NCBI GenBank assembly: GCA_025352795.1 | Contig: JANXSF010000092.1 | Span: 27,135-91,134, forward strand | Length of the DNA stretch: 64,000 nt | Direction: 5' to 3' | Origin: Acidobacteriota bacterium | Lineage (GTDB): Bacteria; Acidobacteriota; Terriglobia; Bryobacterales; Bryobacteraceae | Shown: positions 44,012 to 51,541 of the stretch, piece after piece | Numbering within the stretch: position 1 is the first letter of the stretch | Layout: each line of letters begins with the position of its first letter | Notes under the pieces: model-generated | Told to the model about the DNA's origin: nothing | What the model saw: only the letters and a program-made list of their open reading frames with translations | The model's database searches: none | Made by a program: the position numbers and the translations under genes

Positions 44012-44155
44012 TTAGAGATCTCCCTTCAAGGCAGCCTTGAAGTTTCGAATCCCCTCACCAAGGCCTTTCGCCACCCCAGGGATTTTGCTGCCGCCAAACA
44101 TTAAGACGGCGATCCCTAAAATGATTAGAAGCTCAGTCATGCCAAGTGAACCCAT
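44012..44155 (-). CDS. tatA: TatA/E-like protein, second short copy
   Basis: From the ATG at 44155 the product is 47 residues: [20 protein letters not shown], then [20 protein letters not shown] and AALKGDL. It has the transmembrane helix and hinge but almost no charged C-terminal tail. A longer frame to 44206 adds polar residues ahead of the helix and is less likely. It is nearly identical in the first 40 residues to the downstream copy, so the pair arose by tandem duplication. The short tail may make it a TatE-like variant. Upstream gene in the pair, 30 bases apart. Confidence 0.88.
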   Translation of the reverse strand: MGSLGMTELLIILGIAVLMFGGSKIPGVAKGLGEGIRNFKAALKGDL

Positions 44156-44277
44156 GTGGCCTCCTACTTCCCTTTCATTGTATGGACGCTTTTCCTTGGG
44201 AGTCAACCATGGAATGTCCCTGAGGTTCCCATTTCGTTGCCTTACAAGACAATAAAGTTACCCACCGTACCCCTATA

Positions 44278-45126
44278 TCAAGAAATTCCCGCCAGCTTCC
44301 GCCGTAAAAAGCTTCCCCCGTTAAACGCGATATCCTCTGCCGATGGTGCGAAATCGCGCCACACACAAGCCGCCGTGGCGATCTCTTTCACCGCTGGGCC
44401 GAAGCTCTCAATGGTCATCCACTTGTCGTATCCCGATGCCACAATCGCCCGCAACACCCCATCCCAATCCACATGGCCCGTGCCCGGCGTACCACGATCG
44501 TTCTCGCAAGTATGCACATGCTTCAAATGCCTGGCCACTTTTGTAAATGCCGCTGGTAGATTCTTTTCCTCAATGTTGGCGTGGAACGTATCAAACAAAA
44601 TCCCAATGCGCGCATGGTTAATTTCATCGCACAATTTCACCGCATCGTCAGCCGTGTTCAGCGTGAAGCATTCAAAACGATTCAGTGGCTCAATGGCCAG
44701 GTCCATGTTGTACTCATCGCATACCTCACCCAGAGATCGCAAATTCTCCACCGCCCACTTCCATTCATCCGCCGTCCGTCTCCGTCCCGGTAAATATCCC
44801 ACCGCTGAAAAGAACGGCCCTGCCAGCACTTCCGCTCCGCTTTCCGCGCAAACCCGAATCGCATCGGCTAAAAATTGCCGTGTCGATGCCCGTACCCCCG
44901 CATCTTCCGACCCCATATGCTGCTGCCCCGTAAGCGCCGTGCAAAACGTCGCACCAATGCCCGTAGTCTCTAATTCCTTGCGGATGTAAGCAGCCGGGAA
45001 GTTGGCGAAATCAAACCCAACCAGTTCAATTCCATCCAGCCCCCCTTCTTTGATTTTCGGAAACAGTGCGCAATGCTCTTTTTGGAAGCCCGCAGTCCAC
45101 AGAAAAGCATTCACTCCGATTTTCAT
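44278..45126 (-). CDS. Sugar phosphate isomerase/epimerase (TIM barrel, D-psicose/tagatose epimerase-like)
   Basis: A 282-residue TIM barrel of the AP-endonuclease-2-like superfamily. Start MKIGVNAFLWTAGFQ. The metal-binding acids of the family appear as LAIEPLNRFE (glutamate), ILFDTFHANIEE (Asp and His), then HVHTCENDRGTPGTGHVDWD and WMTIESFG (last glutamate). These match D-psicose/D-tagatose 3-epimerase-type enzymes, but the sugar cannot be told. It is overlapped by the upstream cupin gene by four bases (ATGA), so the two enzymes are co-expressed and may act on one sugar. Confidence 0.87.
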   Translation of the reverse strand: MKIGVNAFLWTAGFQKEHCALFPKIKEGGLDGIELVGFDFANFPAAYIRKELETTGIGATFCTALTGQQHMGSEDAGVRASTRQFLADAIRVCAESGAEVLAGPFFSAVGYLPGRRRTADEWKWAVENLRSLGEVCDEYNMDLAIEPLNRFECFTLNTADDAVKLCDEINHARIGILFDTFHANIEEKNLPAAFTKVARHLKHVHTCENDRGTPGTGHVDWDGVLRAIVASGYDKWMTIESFGPAVKEIATAACVWRDFAPSAEDIAFNGGSFLRRKLAGIS

Positions 45127-46319
45127 TTCTTCAACCCCGCCGCATCTGGATTCCCCGGGCCGAAATGTTTCAGGATCACCAGGTTTTCCGTTTCACTCTT
45201 GTTGGTAATCACCACACCCTGTTTGGCCGCAGCCGCACAGACAAACAATTCATCGCGTGTCATCTGACCAAAGCGGATCAACGATGGTGTTTCCACTTCC
45301 AACTTGCCAAACTGGCCCCAACCCGCTGTCAAAATCATTCCATAAGCAGCAGCATCGGCCACTGTCACGGTTTGCTTCGGATAGACGGTTAACTCCTTCG
45401 CTGAATAGTGCCCCGTCGAATAGACCACCCAGTTTTCGTGATACCGGTCATCCCCGCGCGCCTGCATCGGGTGGAATAAACGATGCTTGGCGAATTCCGG
45501 ATCCACGTTGGCTTCCCAATCCAGCATGTCCAAAATGTAGTCCAAATCCTGATGATGTTCCTTGGGCACGTCCTTTACGAGTAGATCCCACGGCACACCG
45601 CGACCCTCCACCATGGATTGAAACATCCCGAACACATCGGAGTTCACCTGCGGCTCATAAGTCACCAGCGAACCGGGAGCGTGCAGAATGCCAGCGTCGA
45701 TCTGCCAGCCAGTTCCCGGCTTCAGTTGATAGGCCTTCGAAAGATACAGAATGCCGTTATCGCCTTCATTCCAACGCTCCAAACACTTGCGGACGTCTTC
45801 CCGCGTGGTGCCTGGTTCCAGCCCCATAAACGTATACGGGAAATTGTTGCCCTTGAAATTATATTGCGGCGGAAAGTAGTAGGCTTCAGGCTTGCCCTTT
45901 TGGCCCACACGCTTGGCGAACTCTTCGTTCTGGTGCATGTGGTGCGGAATGGGTCCGGCATTATCGAAGAACTTGCACAGCACGTTCCAGCCACCTTCAC
46001 GGGCCATCACATCGGCACCCAGGAAATCATCCCCGGCGGTGTCCACGGCTTCGCGCAGCAAGGCCCGCTTGCCGTTAAACTCAATGTAGCTGAGCCCTTC
46101 ATCGGCAGGCGTTCCAGGGCCATTGGCGGCGTTAGTGGTGGATGAAAACCATCGTTCATCAATACCCCCGCGATGCGCACCGTAGGCGTACAGATCGCGC
46201 GGGTCCAGTTTCAATCGCCCCCCAGGCATAAGGAAGGAGCGCGGCACCCAACAAGGGGCAAGGCGTACAATGCCATCGCCAGCGGCGAGGGCGTCACGAA
46301 TCATAGCTGTGTTCGACAT
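45123..46319 (-). CDS. Cupin protein, mannose-6-phosphate-isomerase-like
   Basis: A 398-residue protein with the RmlC-like cupin fold. The metal-site pattern AGPIPHHMHQNEEFAKRVGQ then KPEAYYFPP resembles type I phosphomannose isomerase (H..H.(11)E ... H), and the second cupin has YQLKPGTGWQIDAGILHAPG with the late histidine. C-terminal KSETENLVILKHFGPGNPDA is shared with acidobacterial homologues that lack experimental data. The pairing with the epimerase-like gene downstream suggests a sugar catabolic step, but whether the substrate is phosphorylated is unknown. It starts MSNTAMIRDALAAGDGIVRL. Confidence 0.75.
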   Translation of the reverse strand: MSNTAMIRDALAAGDGIVRLAPCWVPRSFLMPGGRLKLDPRDLYAYGAHRGGIDERWFSSTTNAANGPGTPADEGLSYIEFNGKRALLREAVDTAGDDFLGADVMAREGGWNVLCKFFDNAGPIPHHMHQNEEFAKRVGQKGKPEAYYFPPQYNFKGNNFPYTFMGLEPGTTREDVRKCLERWNEGDNGILYLSKAYQLKPGTGWQIDAGILHAPGSLVTYEPQVNSDVFGMFQSMVEGRGVPWDLLVKDVPKEHHQDLDYILDMLDWEANVDPEFAKHRLFHPMQARGDDRYHENWVVYSTGHYSAKELTVYPKQTVTVADAAAYGMILTAGWGQFGKLEVETPSLIRFGQMTRDELFVCAAAAKQGVVITNKSETENLVILKHFGPGNPDAAGLKK

Positions 46320-46389
46320 CGAATTAGAGTGTATCGCGAGGACGCGGTGGTTCGCCAGATGCGCGGGGCTATTTGATGGGCTGAAGAGC

Positions 46390-46803
46390 CTAGTTCCGGA
46401 AAGCTTGATCGATCAAGCGAAGATCAGGGAACATACTTCGATAGAACCCCCGGTCGCGCGAAACAAGCTGTTCTGCATGAAGTTTTGCATGGGCTCCAAT
46501 TAGAAAATCAGGCAGAATTCTGGTTCGCGGTCCGCCCTGCTTTCTGTAAGCACGCCACACTCGGCTTGCCAGAAATTGAGCTTCTCTTGAAATTGGTTCC
46601 ACCCTGATTTCAAGCGCAGAAAGAAACTTGTCACAATCCGCTTGCACTTCAAAGTGAGCACAAAGTTCCGCATAGACAAGGTCACAAACAATCAAAGACC
46701 CTTCACTAGTTGCTTTTTCAAGAATAGAAATTGCCGTTTGTACAAACTCTTTGTTAGGCACTAAAATGTCCAGCAAAATATTTGTGTCTATTGCTGTGAT
46801 CAT
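46390..46803 (-). CDS. vapC: PIN-domain toxin, VapC-like
   Basis: A 137-residue PIN-domain nuclease. The acidic active-site residues can be seen: DTNILLDILVPN (Asp), DLVYAELC (Glu) and TRILPDFLIGAHAKL (Asp) with the following RDRGFYR. PIN toxins cut RNA, usually tRNA or rRNA at specific sites, and are held in check by a cognate antitoxin. The start is nine bases after the upstream AbrB-type gene, the expected toxin-after-antitoxin order. Confidence 0.9.
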   Translation of the reverse strand: MITAIDTNILLDILVPNKEFVQTAISILEKATSEGSLIVCDLVYAELCAHFEVQADCDKFLSALEIRVEPISREAQFLASRVWRAYRKQGGPRTRILPDFLIGAHAKLHAEQLVSRDRGFYRSMFPDLRLIDQAFRN

Positions 46804-46812
46804 GGGCCGTGA

Positions 46813-47043
46813 TCATCTACCGCGCACTTCTTCAACATACTCGTCCACAGAGTTGTATCCAAGTTCAAGAAAGCTCTGCTTGCAATGTCCCACCCAACGG
46901 CCAATATCCAACCGATTCGAGACTTTTTTCAATAAGATCTTTCCATCCACAATTTGAAACTCAACTTCGGACTGAGGCCCCAATCCGAATTTGTCTCGAA
47001 TCTCTTTCGGAATGGTGACCTGTCCTCTTTCTCCAAGTTTCAT
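46813..47043 (-). CDS. vapB: AbrB/SpoVT-type antitoxin, VapB-like
   Basis: A 76-residue protein from the ATG at 47043: MKLGERGQVTIPKEIRDKFG, then LGPQSEVEFQIVDGKILLKK, the swapped-hairpin AbrB DNA-binding fold. The C-terminal half (RWVGHCKQSFLELGYNSVDE) would wrap the PIN toxin. VapBC operons are normally autoregulated by the complex; the promoter would lie between 47043 and the upstream SRPBCC gene end. The start at 47043 fits the family; longer upstream frames are not convincing. Confidence 0.9.
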   Translation of the reverse strand: MKLGERGQVTIPKEIRDKFGLGPQSEVEFQIVDGKILLKKVSNRLDIGRWVGHCKQSFLELGYNSVDEYVEEVRGR

Positions 47044-47081
47044 ACTTTCAAGTATGCATTCAGTTTCATACTTTGTCAATC

Positions 47082-48110
47082 CTACTTCACACCCTCGCAA
47101 TACCGCTTGGTCACCCCATGCCGGAATCGGAACAACAGCCCCAACCCCTTCAACACCACCCAGGCCGGTCCAATCGGGACAAAATCAATGGAATCGGTCA
47201 ACAAAGTCCCCGCATCCTGCCGTAGAAAATGATGCTCATGCCGCCAGGATTTCATGGGGCCGCTAACCATTTCATCCACAAATAGACGGTTCTTTTCGTA
47301 AGCCACGTGCCGAGCATGCCAGCGCGAAAATCCAGCGGTTGTCACCACAACCTCTACACCTGCTTCCAGGCCCTCGCCACGCAGACGTTTGAAGCTGGGG
47401 AACAGCCACCAGGGAGTAAGAAGCTTGATGGCGTCTGGCCGCTCGTGGAATGCAAAAACGGTCTCCACTGGCGCGTTGATCATCGTACTATATTCAAAAT
47501 GGGTCACGTGTTGATAAGGGACTGCAAGTCCAACTTCCCTCTTCCGATAATCGCGCACTTGCTGCCACTTGCGGATGCCCGCTGCAGACAACCAGCTAAT
47601 TCCGCTTACTCCAGCGCAGCCAACGGCGAATGCAGAAGGTGCGGGCAGACCGCTCAGTTTCCGGTAAACTTCCACCCCAAATAGCAGCGTGACCCACCCC
47701 AAAGCCGATAGCATTCCTACCGGTAATTCCTTGCCGCGCAAGAAAAATGCCAGCGTCCAACTCAGCATGAATGGCAGCAAAACCACTTGAATCATCACCC
47801 GTGGCACAGCATATCTATCCAAAAGATTGCCCACCTCAAAGCCCAAGGCACAGCACGTCAACAGGCCTAAACCAACAGCCATCGCCAACACTCCAGGGGC
47901 TTTGCGGATCTCATCCAACACCCATTCCCGAGCGTTGCCCATCACCTGCCCAGCCAACCATCGATTGGCAACCGGTTCACCCCGCAGTTGTGAAATGCGG
48001 CTGAACGATTCCGCAAGATCCCCCGTTAATGCCGAACTTAAATGCAGTGGCGCAGCCAACCTGACAAAGGTTTGCCAATTGTGCCCGGCTATAGATGGCC
48101 AATGCAGCAT
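47082..48110 (-). CDS. Multi-helix membrane protein fused to an SRPBCC ligand-binding domain
   Basis: A 342-residue protein. The first 90 residues (HLSSALTGDLAESFSRISQL, RGEPVANRWLAGQVM) resemble the permease-prefix region of acidobacterial ADOP proteins, but the FtsX permease does not follow. Residues ~65-190 hold about four transmembrane helices. Residues ~205-330 are an SRPBCC/polyketide-cyclase-like domain (THFEYSTMINAPVETVFAFH, LLTPWWLFPSFKRLR, MVSGPMKSWRHEHHF). The combination is odd and may be a fusion. It is three bases after a PadR gene on the same strand, so it is likely controlled by it. Ligand unknown. Confidence 0.7.
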   Translation of the reverse strand: MLHWPSIAGHNWQTFVRLAAPLHLSSALTGDLAESFSRISQLRGEPVANRWLAGQVMGNAREWVLDEIRKAPGVLAMAVGLGLLTCCALGFEVGNLLDRYAVPRVMIQVVLLPFMLSWTLAFFLRGKELPVGMLSALGWVTLLFGVEVYRKLSGLPAPSAFAVGCAGVSGISWLSAAGIRKWQQVRDYRKREVGLAVPYQHVTHFEYSTMINAPVETVFAFHERPDAIKLLTPWWLFPSFKRLRGEGLEAGVEVVVTTAGFSRWHARHVAYEKNRLFVDEMVSGPMKSWRHEHHFLRQDAGTLLTDSIDFVPIGPAWVVLKGLGLLFRFRHGVTKRYCEGVK

Positions 48111-48113
48111 TCC

Positions 48114-48437
48114 CTACTCTGCCGACTCAATCCAAGCATCGTCATCAAGAAGTGGCTGAACCTGCACCCCTGCGCTTTGAAACGCTTTCAGACCATCGGT
48201 GGTGAAATGATACAGCCGCTTGGGTTCACCTTCGCGCTGTTTGGTTGCAGCTCCAGCTACCGATCGCAGCCATTTCTTGCGCTCCAGTCGCTCCAACGTC
48301 AAATACAAAGTCCCGTAGTTCACTTCCCTTTCCGTCCGCTCTTCAATCTTGTTGCATAGCGCTACACCATAGGCTTTACCGGGCAATTGCAGCACGGCCA
48401 ACATCACAATCAGCTCGAAATCACCAGGGGAGTCCAT
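48114..48437 (-). CDS. PadR-family transcriptional regulator
   Basis: A 107-residue winged-helix regulator. From the ATG at 48437: MDSPGDFELIVMLAVLQLPG, KAYGVALCNKIEERTEREVN, YGTLYLTLERLERKKWLRSV, then GEPKRLYHFTTDGLKAFQSA. This is the PadR N-terminal domain with the wing YHFTTDG and a short C-terminal helix. An ATG seven codons upstream is possible. In Acidobacteria, PadR genes commonly precede ADOP permease genes; here the next gene has a permease-prefix-like start, so it fits that pattern partly. The ligand, if any, is not known. Confidence 0.92.
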   Translation of the reverse strand: MDSPGDFELIVMLAVLQLPGKAYGVALCNKIEERTEREVNYGTLYLTLERLERKKWLRSVAGAATKQREGEPKRLYHFTTDGLKAFQSAGVQVQPLLDDDAWIESAE

Positions 48438-49134
48438 ATGTAACATCTCACCTTCCAAGCTAAGGAAAAACAGACAACTGAGTCAATCCACAATTTGGCT
48501 ATAAGTACTGTCTTACTTAGTTTTTCTGTCGGCATCATTACTGCCGTTGAGTTACACCAGCAGTTAGCTGCTTTGACAATAAAGTAGTATGAGTACCCCA
48601 AACTACCTCCGTCTCGCCGATAGCTTTGATTCCCTCTGTTTTGGTGATTTTGGCCTTGTAGATCGACGCAATCAGGATAACTTCAGCCCGCTGACCCACC
48701 CAAATCCAAACTTTAAAATTTTATTTTTCGATTTACAAACCCGGAAGCAGGTAAGTTACCGCTTTTTTTGAGTCCAAAACAAGTACCATAAGCCCTACTG
48801 CGACATACTACTATTTACAAGCTGGTAGTATGACGAAAAAATACTAGATACTGTGGTAAGTGATACTACCAACAACTCCATCCTACATTACAAATTGAAT
48901 AAGTATCTTATAATCATAGCGTTATGATGGACTTGTCATACTAGCGAATAGCCTGCCAGTGTAGTTTTCTAAGTAACTTCATCGCCAGTTGGTACGTCTT
49001 TTGAGTACTAGTCAACTAAGTGAAAAGGTGAGCTAAAGTACTGGAACTATAAGTACATCCTAGGGGTTACTTCCTTTTGGGGATTGTGAAAAGTACTGAA
49101 CCGATGTTACAGTTTTCAACGGAGGCACCTCAAA
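48438..49134. promoter_or_regulatory. AT-rich non-coding region with repeated AAGTACTG octamers
   Basis: No convincing gene lies in these ~700 bases. The octamer AAGTACTG occurs three times (48503-48510, 49036-49043, 49091-49098), and the related hexamer AGTACT once more (49004-49009). There is also an inverted repeat CATACTAC-13-GTAGTATG near 48804-48832 and a TATAAT hexamer at 48909-48914. A 60-codon frame at 48589 was judged doubtful (see rejected list). The region precedes the secreted protein gene at 49135, which has a perfect GGAGG ribosome site at 49121-49125. Confidence 0.5.
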
Positions 49135-49797
49135 ATGCACACAAAACTTACTCTCTCTTTCGCGACTTTGGCTCTGTCCATAGTTGCATTCGGTCAATTA
49201 CCACTACCCCAGGACAGCAACTTCCAGATCCGTTACGCGTCTAACCTGACCGTCGGCAGCTCGGTCATCAACATAACCAACACTGGCGCTAACGGCGCTC
49301 CGTTGAATGGACCTGGATTTGGCGGCACAACCGGCAACATCTGCGTGAACGTTTATGCGTTCTCGCCTGATGAACAACTGGTTTCCTGCTGCTCCTGCGC
49401 AATCACACCAAACGGACTTGTCTCCTTGGATGTCAAGACCGATCTCATCAACAACACCCTCACCGGTGTCCAACCTAACTCCATCGTTATCAAATTGCTC
49501 GGTTCGCTGCCTCAGGGCGCAACACCGAACTGCACCAACAGCGCAGCATTAGTAACAGCTGCAACGTTGATCCCCAGTGGCATGCTCGCTTGGGGCACCA
49601 CAATCCACGCAACACCAGTTGCTGGCACATTCGCAGTCACAGAAACAGCTTTCATCCCTGCTACATTGAGCAGCGGTGCAGTTGGTTCCAACACTGAATT
49701 GTCCAGCATCACCAACCGTTGCTTAAACATCATCGGTAACGGTAGCGGATTCGGCATCTGCCGTTCCTGCCGCGCTGGTGGATTGAACCGCCTGTAG
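49135..49797 (+). CDS. Secreted Cys-containing protein of unknown function
   Basis: A 220-residue exported protein with a signal peptide (MHTKLTLSFATLALSIVAFG). The mature domain is rich in Thr, Asn, Gly and small hydrophobic residues and reads as beta-strands: LTVGSSVINITNTGANGAPL, GNICVNVYAFSPDEQLVSCC, SCAITPNGLVSLDVKTDLIN. The tail GNGSGFGICRSCRAGGLNRL holds a C-x2-C pair. Cysteines at VSCCSC and CRSC could form disulphides. I recognise the type as a frequent acidobacterial secreted protein but no named family. Strong ribosome site, long structured leader and a perfect terminator suggest high expression. Confidence 0.7.
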   Translation: MHTKLTLSFATLALSIVAFGQLPLPQDSNFQIRYASNLTVGSSVINITNTGANGAPLNGPGFGGTTGNICVNVYAFSPDEQLVSCCSCAITPNGLVSLDVKTDLINNTLTGVQPNSIVIKLLGSLPQGATPNCTNSAALVTAATLIPSGMLAWGTTIHATPVAGTFAVTETAFIPATLSSGAVGSNTELSSITNRCLNIIGNGSGFGICRSCRAGGLNRL

Positions 49798-49831
49798 TCC
49801 TTGCGGTAATTTGTCAGTAGTTGCATGAGTC

Positions 49832-49857
49832 GGGTAACTGGGTTCTCCCAGTTACCC
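49832..49857 (+). terminator. Stem-loop terminator after the secreted protein
   Basis: GGGTAACTGGG (49832-49842) and CCCAGTTACCC (49847-49857) form a perfect 11-base stem around TTCT, followed by TATTTTCATTTT. It is about 35 bases after the stop codon. Confidence 0.88.
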
Positions 49858-50083
49858 TATTTTCATTTTAAGGCCCTTTTCACAAGTCCCCGCCAACACC
49901 ATAGCAATCTTCGATTGACACGATAAGAAATTCCATCTTGCCTGTCCGCCCAACGTTCGCTACCGTCAAATTAAAGGCATTCCTTGATAGTTTCCACGAA
50001 GAGAATGACCCGCCAGGCAATCGTTAACAACTTTTAAATTTATTACCCGCCCTCGTTGGCGGCCAGCGTAGGAGCCCGGGATT

Positions 50084-50386
50084 ATGCAAAGAATTGAAGC
50101 AATTATTTGCCCTGGAAAACTGGTCGCCGTAGAGGCAGCTTTGTCTCAAGCGGGCTTTGACAGTTTCACGGTAACAGAAGTTTTTGGTAGGGGATCGCAA
50201 CATCACTCCCCGGTCTACTTTCAAGGCTCCACTTATGATTGGGATATGGATCAACGGCTGAAACTGGAATTTGTCATTGACGATGGACAAACAGAGCAAG
50301 CCATCCAACTGATTGAACATTCCGCCCGCACCGGACGCCACGGAGACGGCAGTATTTTCATAACCACAGTTTGCGGAGTAATTTAA
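50084..50386 (+). CDS. P-II-family nitrogen regulator, short form
   Basis: A 100-residue protein of the GlnB/GlnK type. MQRIEAIICPGKLVAVEAAL and TVTEVFGRG match the family start, the T-loop region has tyrosines in VYFQGSTYDWD at about the places of Tyr46/Tyr51, and HSARTGRHGDGSIFITTV is the B-loop with ATP and 2-oxoglutarate contacts. The usual C-terminal loop (RIRTGE-like, ~12 residues) is absent; the protein stops at CGVI. P-II proteins report carbon/nitrogen status to ammonium channels and glutamine synthetase. Neither partner is nearby. The truncation abuts a pseudogene. Confidence 0.85.
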   Translation: MQRIEAIICPGKLVAVEAALSQAGFDSFTVTEVFGRGSQHHSPVYFQGSTYDWDMDQRLKLEFVIDDGQTEQAIQLIEHSARTGRHGDGSIFITTVCGVI

Positions 50387-50398
50387 ACGAAGCAAGTG

Positions 50399-50654
50399 CC
50401 CCTAAACTTCGGAATTCATGGGACCCGATACCTAGCCGTGACCGAGGGAGCGGTAGCTCAAGGTAATGAAATAAGCCAAACACCGCCGCGGATGTAGTCG
50501 AAGTGGCCAGCGTTGTCAGAATTGTAGTTACACCGTAGATGACATGTCCGATCTGCCCGTCAATTTGCCTCGGATAAGTAACGAAACGTTCCCATTGCGC
50601 CGGGATTCCTGCATTGGTGTTTTGATAGTGCTGGCCCAGTTCGAAAAACAACAA
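50399..50654 (-). pseudogene. Frameshifted GyrI-like effector-binding domain
   Basis: One frame reads LLFFELGQHYQNTNAGIPAQ then WERFVTYPRQIDGQIGHVIY, the pattern of GyrI-like small-molecule-binding domains (the LSEHYTFETNAGIPAQW-type block). Just after HVIYGV the match moves to another frame: NYNSDNAGHFDYIRGG, near 50480-50525. It then returns to the first frame at ELPLPRSRLGIGSHEF. Two frame changes and no clear start or C-terminal end mark it as a pseudogene. Its 3' side abuts the short P-II gene. The boundaries are approximate. Confidence 0.7.
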
Positions 50655-50798
50655 CTCCTTACTTTTCCAAGGCTTGGCGGAATCAGTCGTGTTGAAATGG
50701 CAACAACTCTGCGGTGATATCTGAAGGGTAGCCGTTGGCGGCTTAGTTAGATAGATACTGAGCGCAAACTTTGGATGCGCCGTAACCAGCAACGGATT

Positions 50799-51539
50799 CT
50801 AGGCGCCGGAACCGAGTTTGAGGAAATGGGCCATTGCCTCAGCGGCTTCGCGTGGCTTTCCCAATCGCCGTCTGACCATTGCCAGTCGATACCACGCTTT
50901 GCGATACTTCGAATCGATGCGGACAGCTTCGGCCAGTTTCAATTCGGCCTGAACCAGATTACCATTCCTTTCCAGGAAAGACCCGAATTCAAACCATGCC
51001 TCGGCCAGACGCGGTGCCAACCGAACCGCTGCGGCAAAGTTAGATTTAATTTCGCCCAACACGGCAGCATCTTCGGAGCCCGCCTTGGCGCGGCTGACGG
51101 CATAATAAAGCCGGGCGTAGGCATTTGCCGGATAAAGTTCAACAAATTTCCCCAACCGGCGGGTTACTTCGGCTGCCATGGAAGGGGACAGATCGTACAT
51201 CTGGCCCAGGAAGTAGAGAGGGCGTGAATCGGAGGGGTCGAGATCAACCGCTTTGCATAAATGGTCCACAGCGTCATCGAACCGGCCCTCGCCATGTGCC
51301 GCTACGCTCGCACCAACCCGCAATCTGGCCGACTTCGGATATCGCTCTAATCCGAAGTCGAAGAACTTGGCCGCTTCCGAGTACTGGCGCTCGACGGCCA
51401 ACCGGTTTGCCAGGGCGAAAACGTTTGCCTCGCTGGGATCCGCCCTGGCGGCCTCGTAGCCTTTAGTGATCTCCGCAGCGGCCGCGTCGCGCGAAGGGTG
51501 TTGAAGCAGGAGCAAGACGACAGCAGCGGCTAAGCCCAT
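50799..51539 (-). CDS. TPR-repeat protein with N-terminal membrane anchor
   Basis: A 246-residue protein beginning MGLAAAVVLLLLQHPSRDAA, a short hydrophobic segment that acts as signal or anchor. The rest is tetratricopeptide repeats: NVFALANRLAVERQYSEAAKF, DDAVDHLCKAVDLDPSDSRP, AEAWFEFGSFLERNGNLVQA, KAWYRLAMVRRRLGKPREAA. It starts two bases after the stop of the TonB-dependent receptor upstream of it on the same strand, so the two are translationally linked. TPR proteins of this kind are thought to help sort or assemble partners; the partner could be the receptor. Function unproven. Confidence 0.85.
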   Translation of the reverse strand: MGLAAAVVLLLLQHPSRDAAAAEITKGYEAARADPSEANVFALANRLAVERQYSEAAKFFDFGLERYPKSARLRVGASVAAHGEGRFDDAVDHLCKAVDLDPSDSRPLYFLGQMYDLSPSMAAEVTRRLGKFVELYPANAYARLYYAVSRAKAGSEDAAVLGEIKSNFAAAVRLAPRLAEAWFEFGSFLERNGNLVQAELKLAEAVRIDSKYRKAWYRLAMVRRRLGKPREAAEAMAHFLKLGSGA

Positions 51540-51541
51540 AA

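Noticed and set aside
44156..44989. 277-codon plus-strand frame opposite the epimerase-like gene and a TatA gene
   Set aside because: Crosses several real genes on the other strand; Pro/Ser-rich sequence typical of antisense frames.
48589..48771. 60-codon frame with a GLVDRRNQDNF segment reminiscent of a PP2C phosphatase start
   Set aside because: Too short for a PP2C domain and no further motif; could at best be a remnant.
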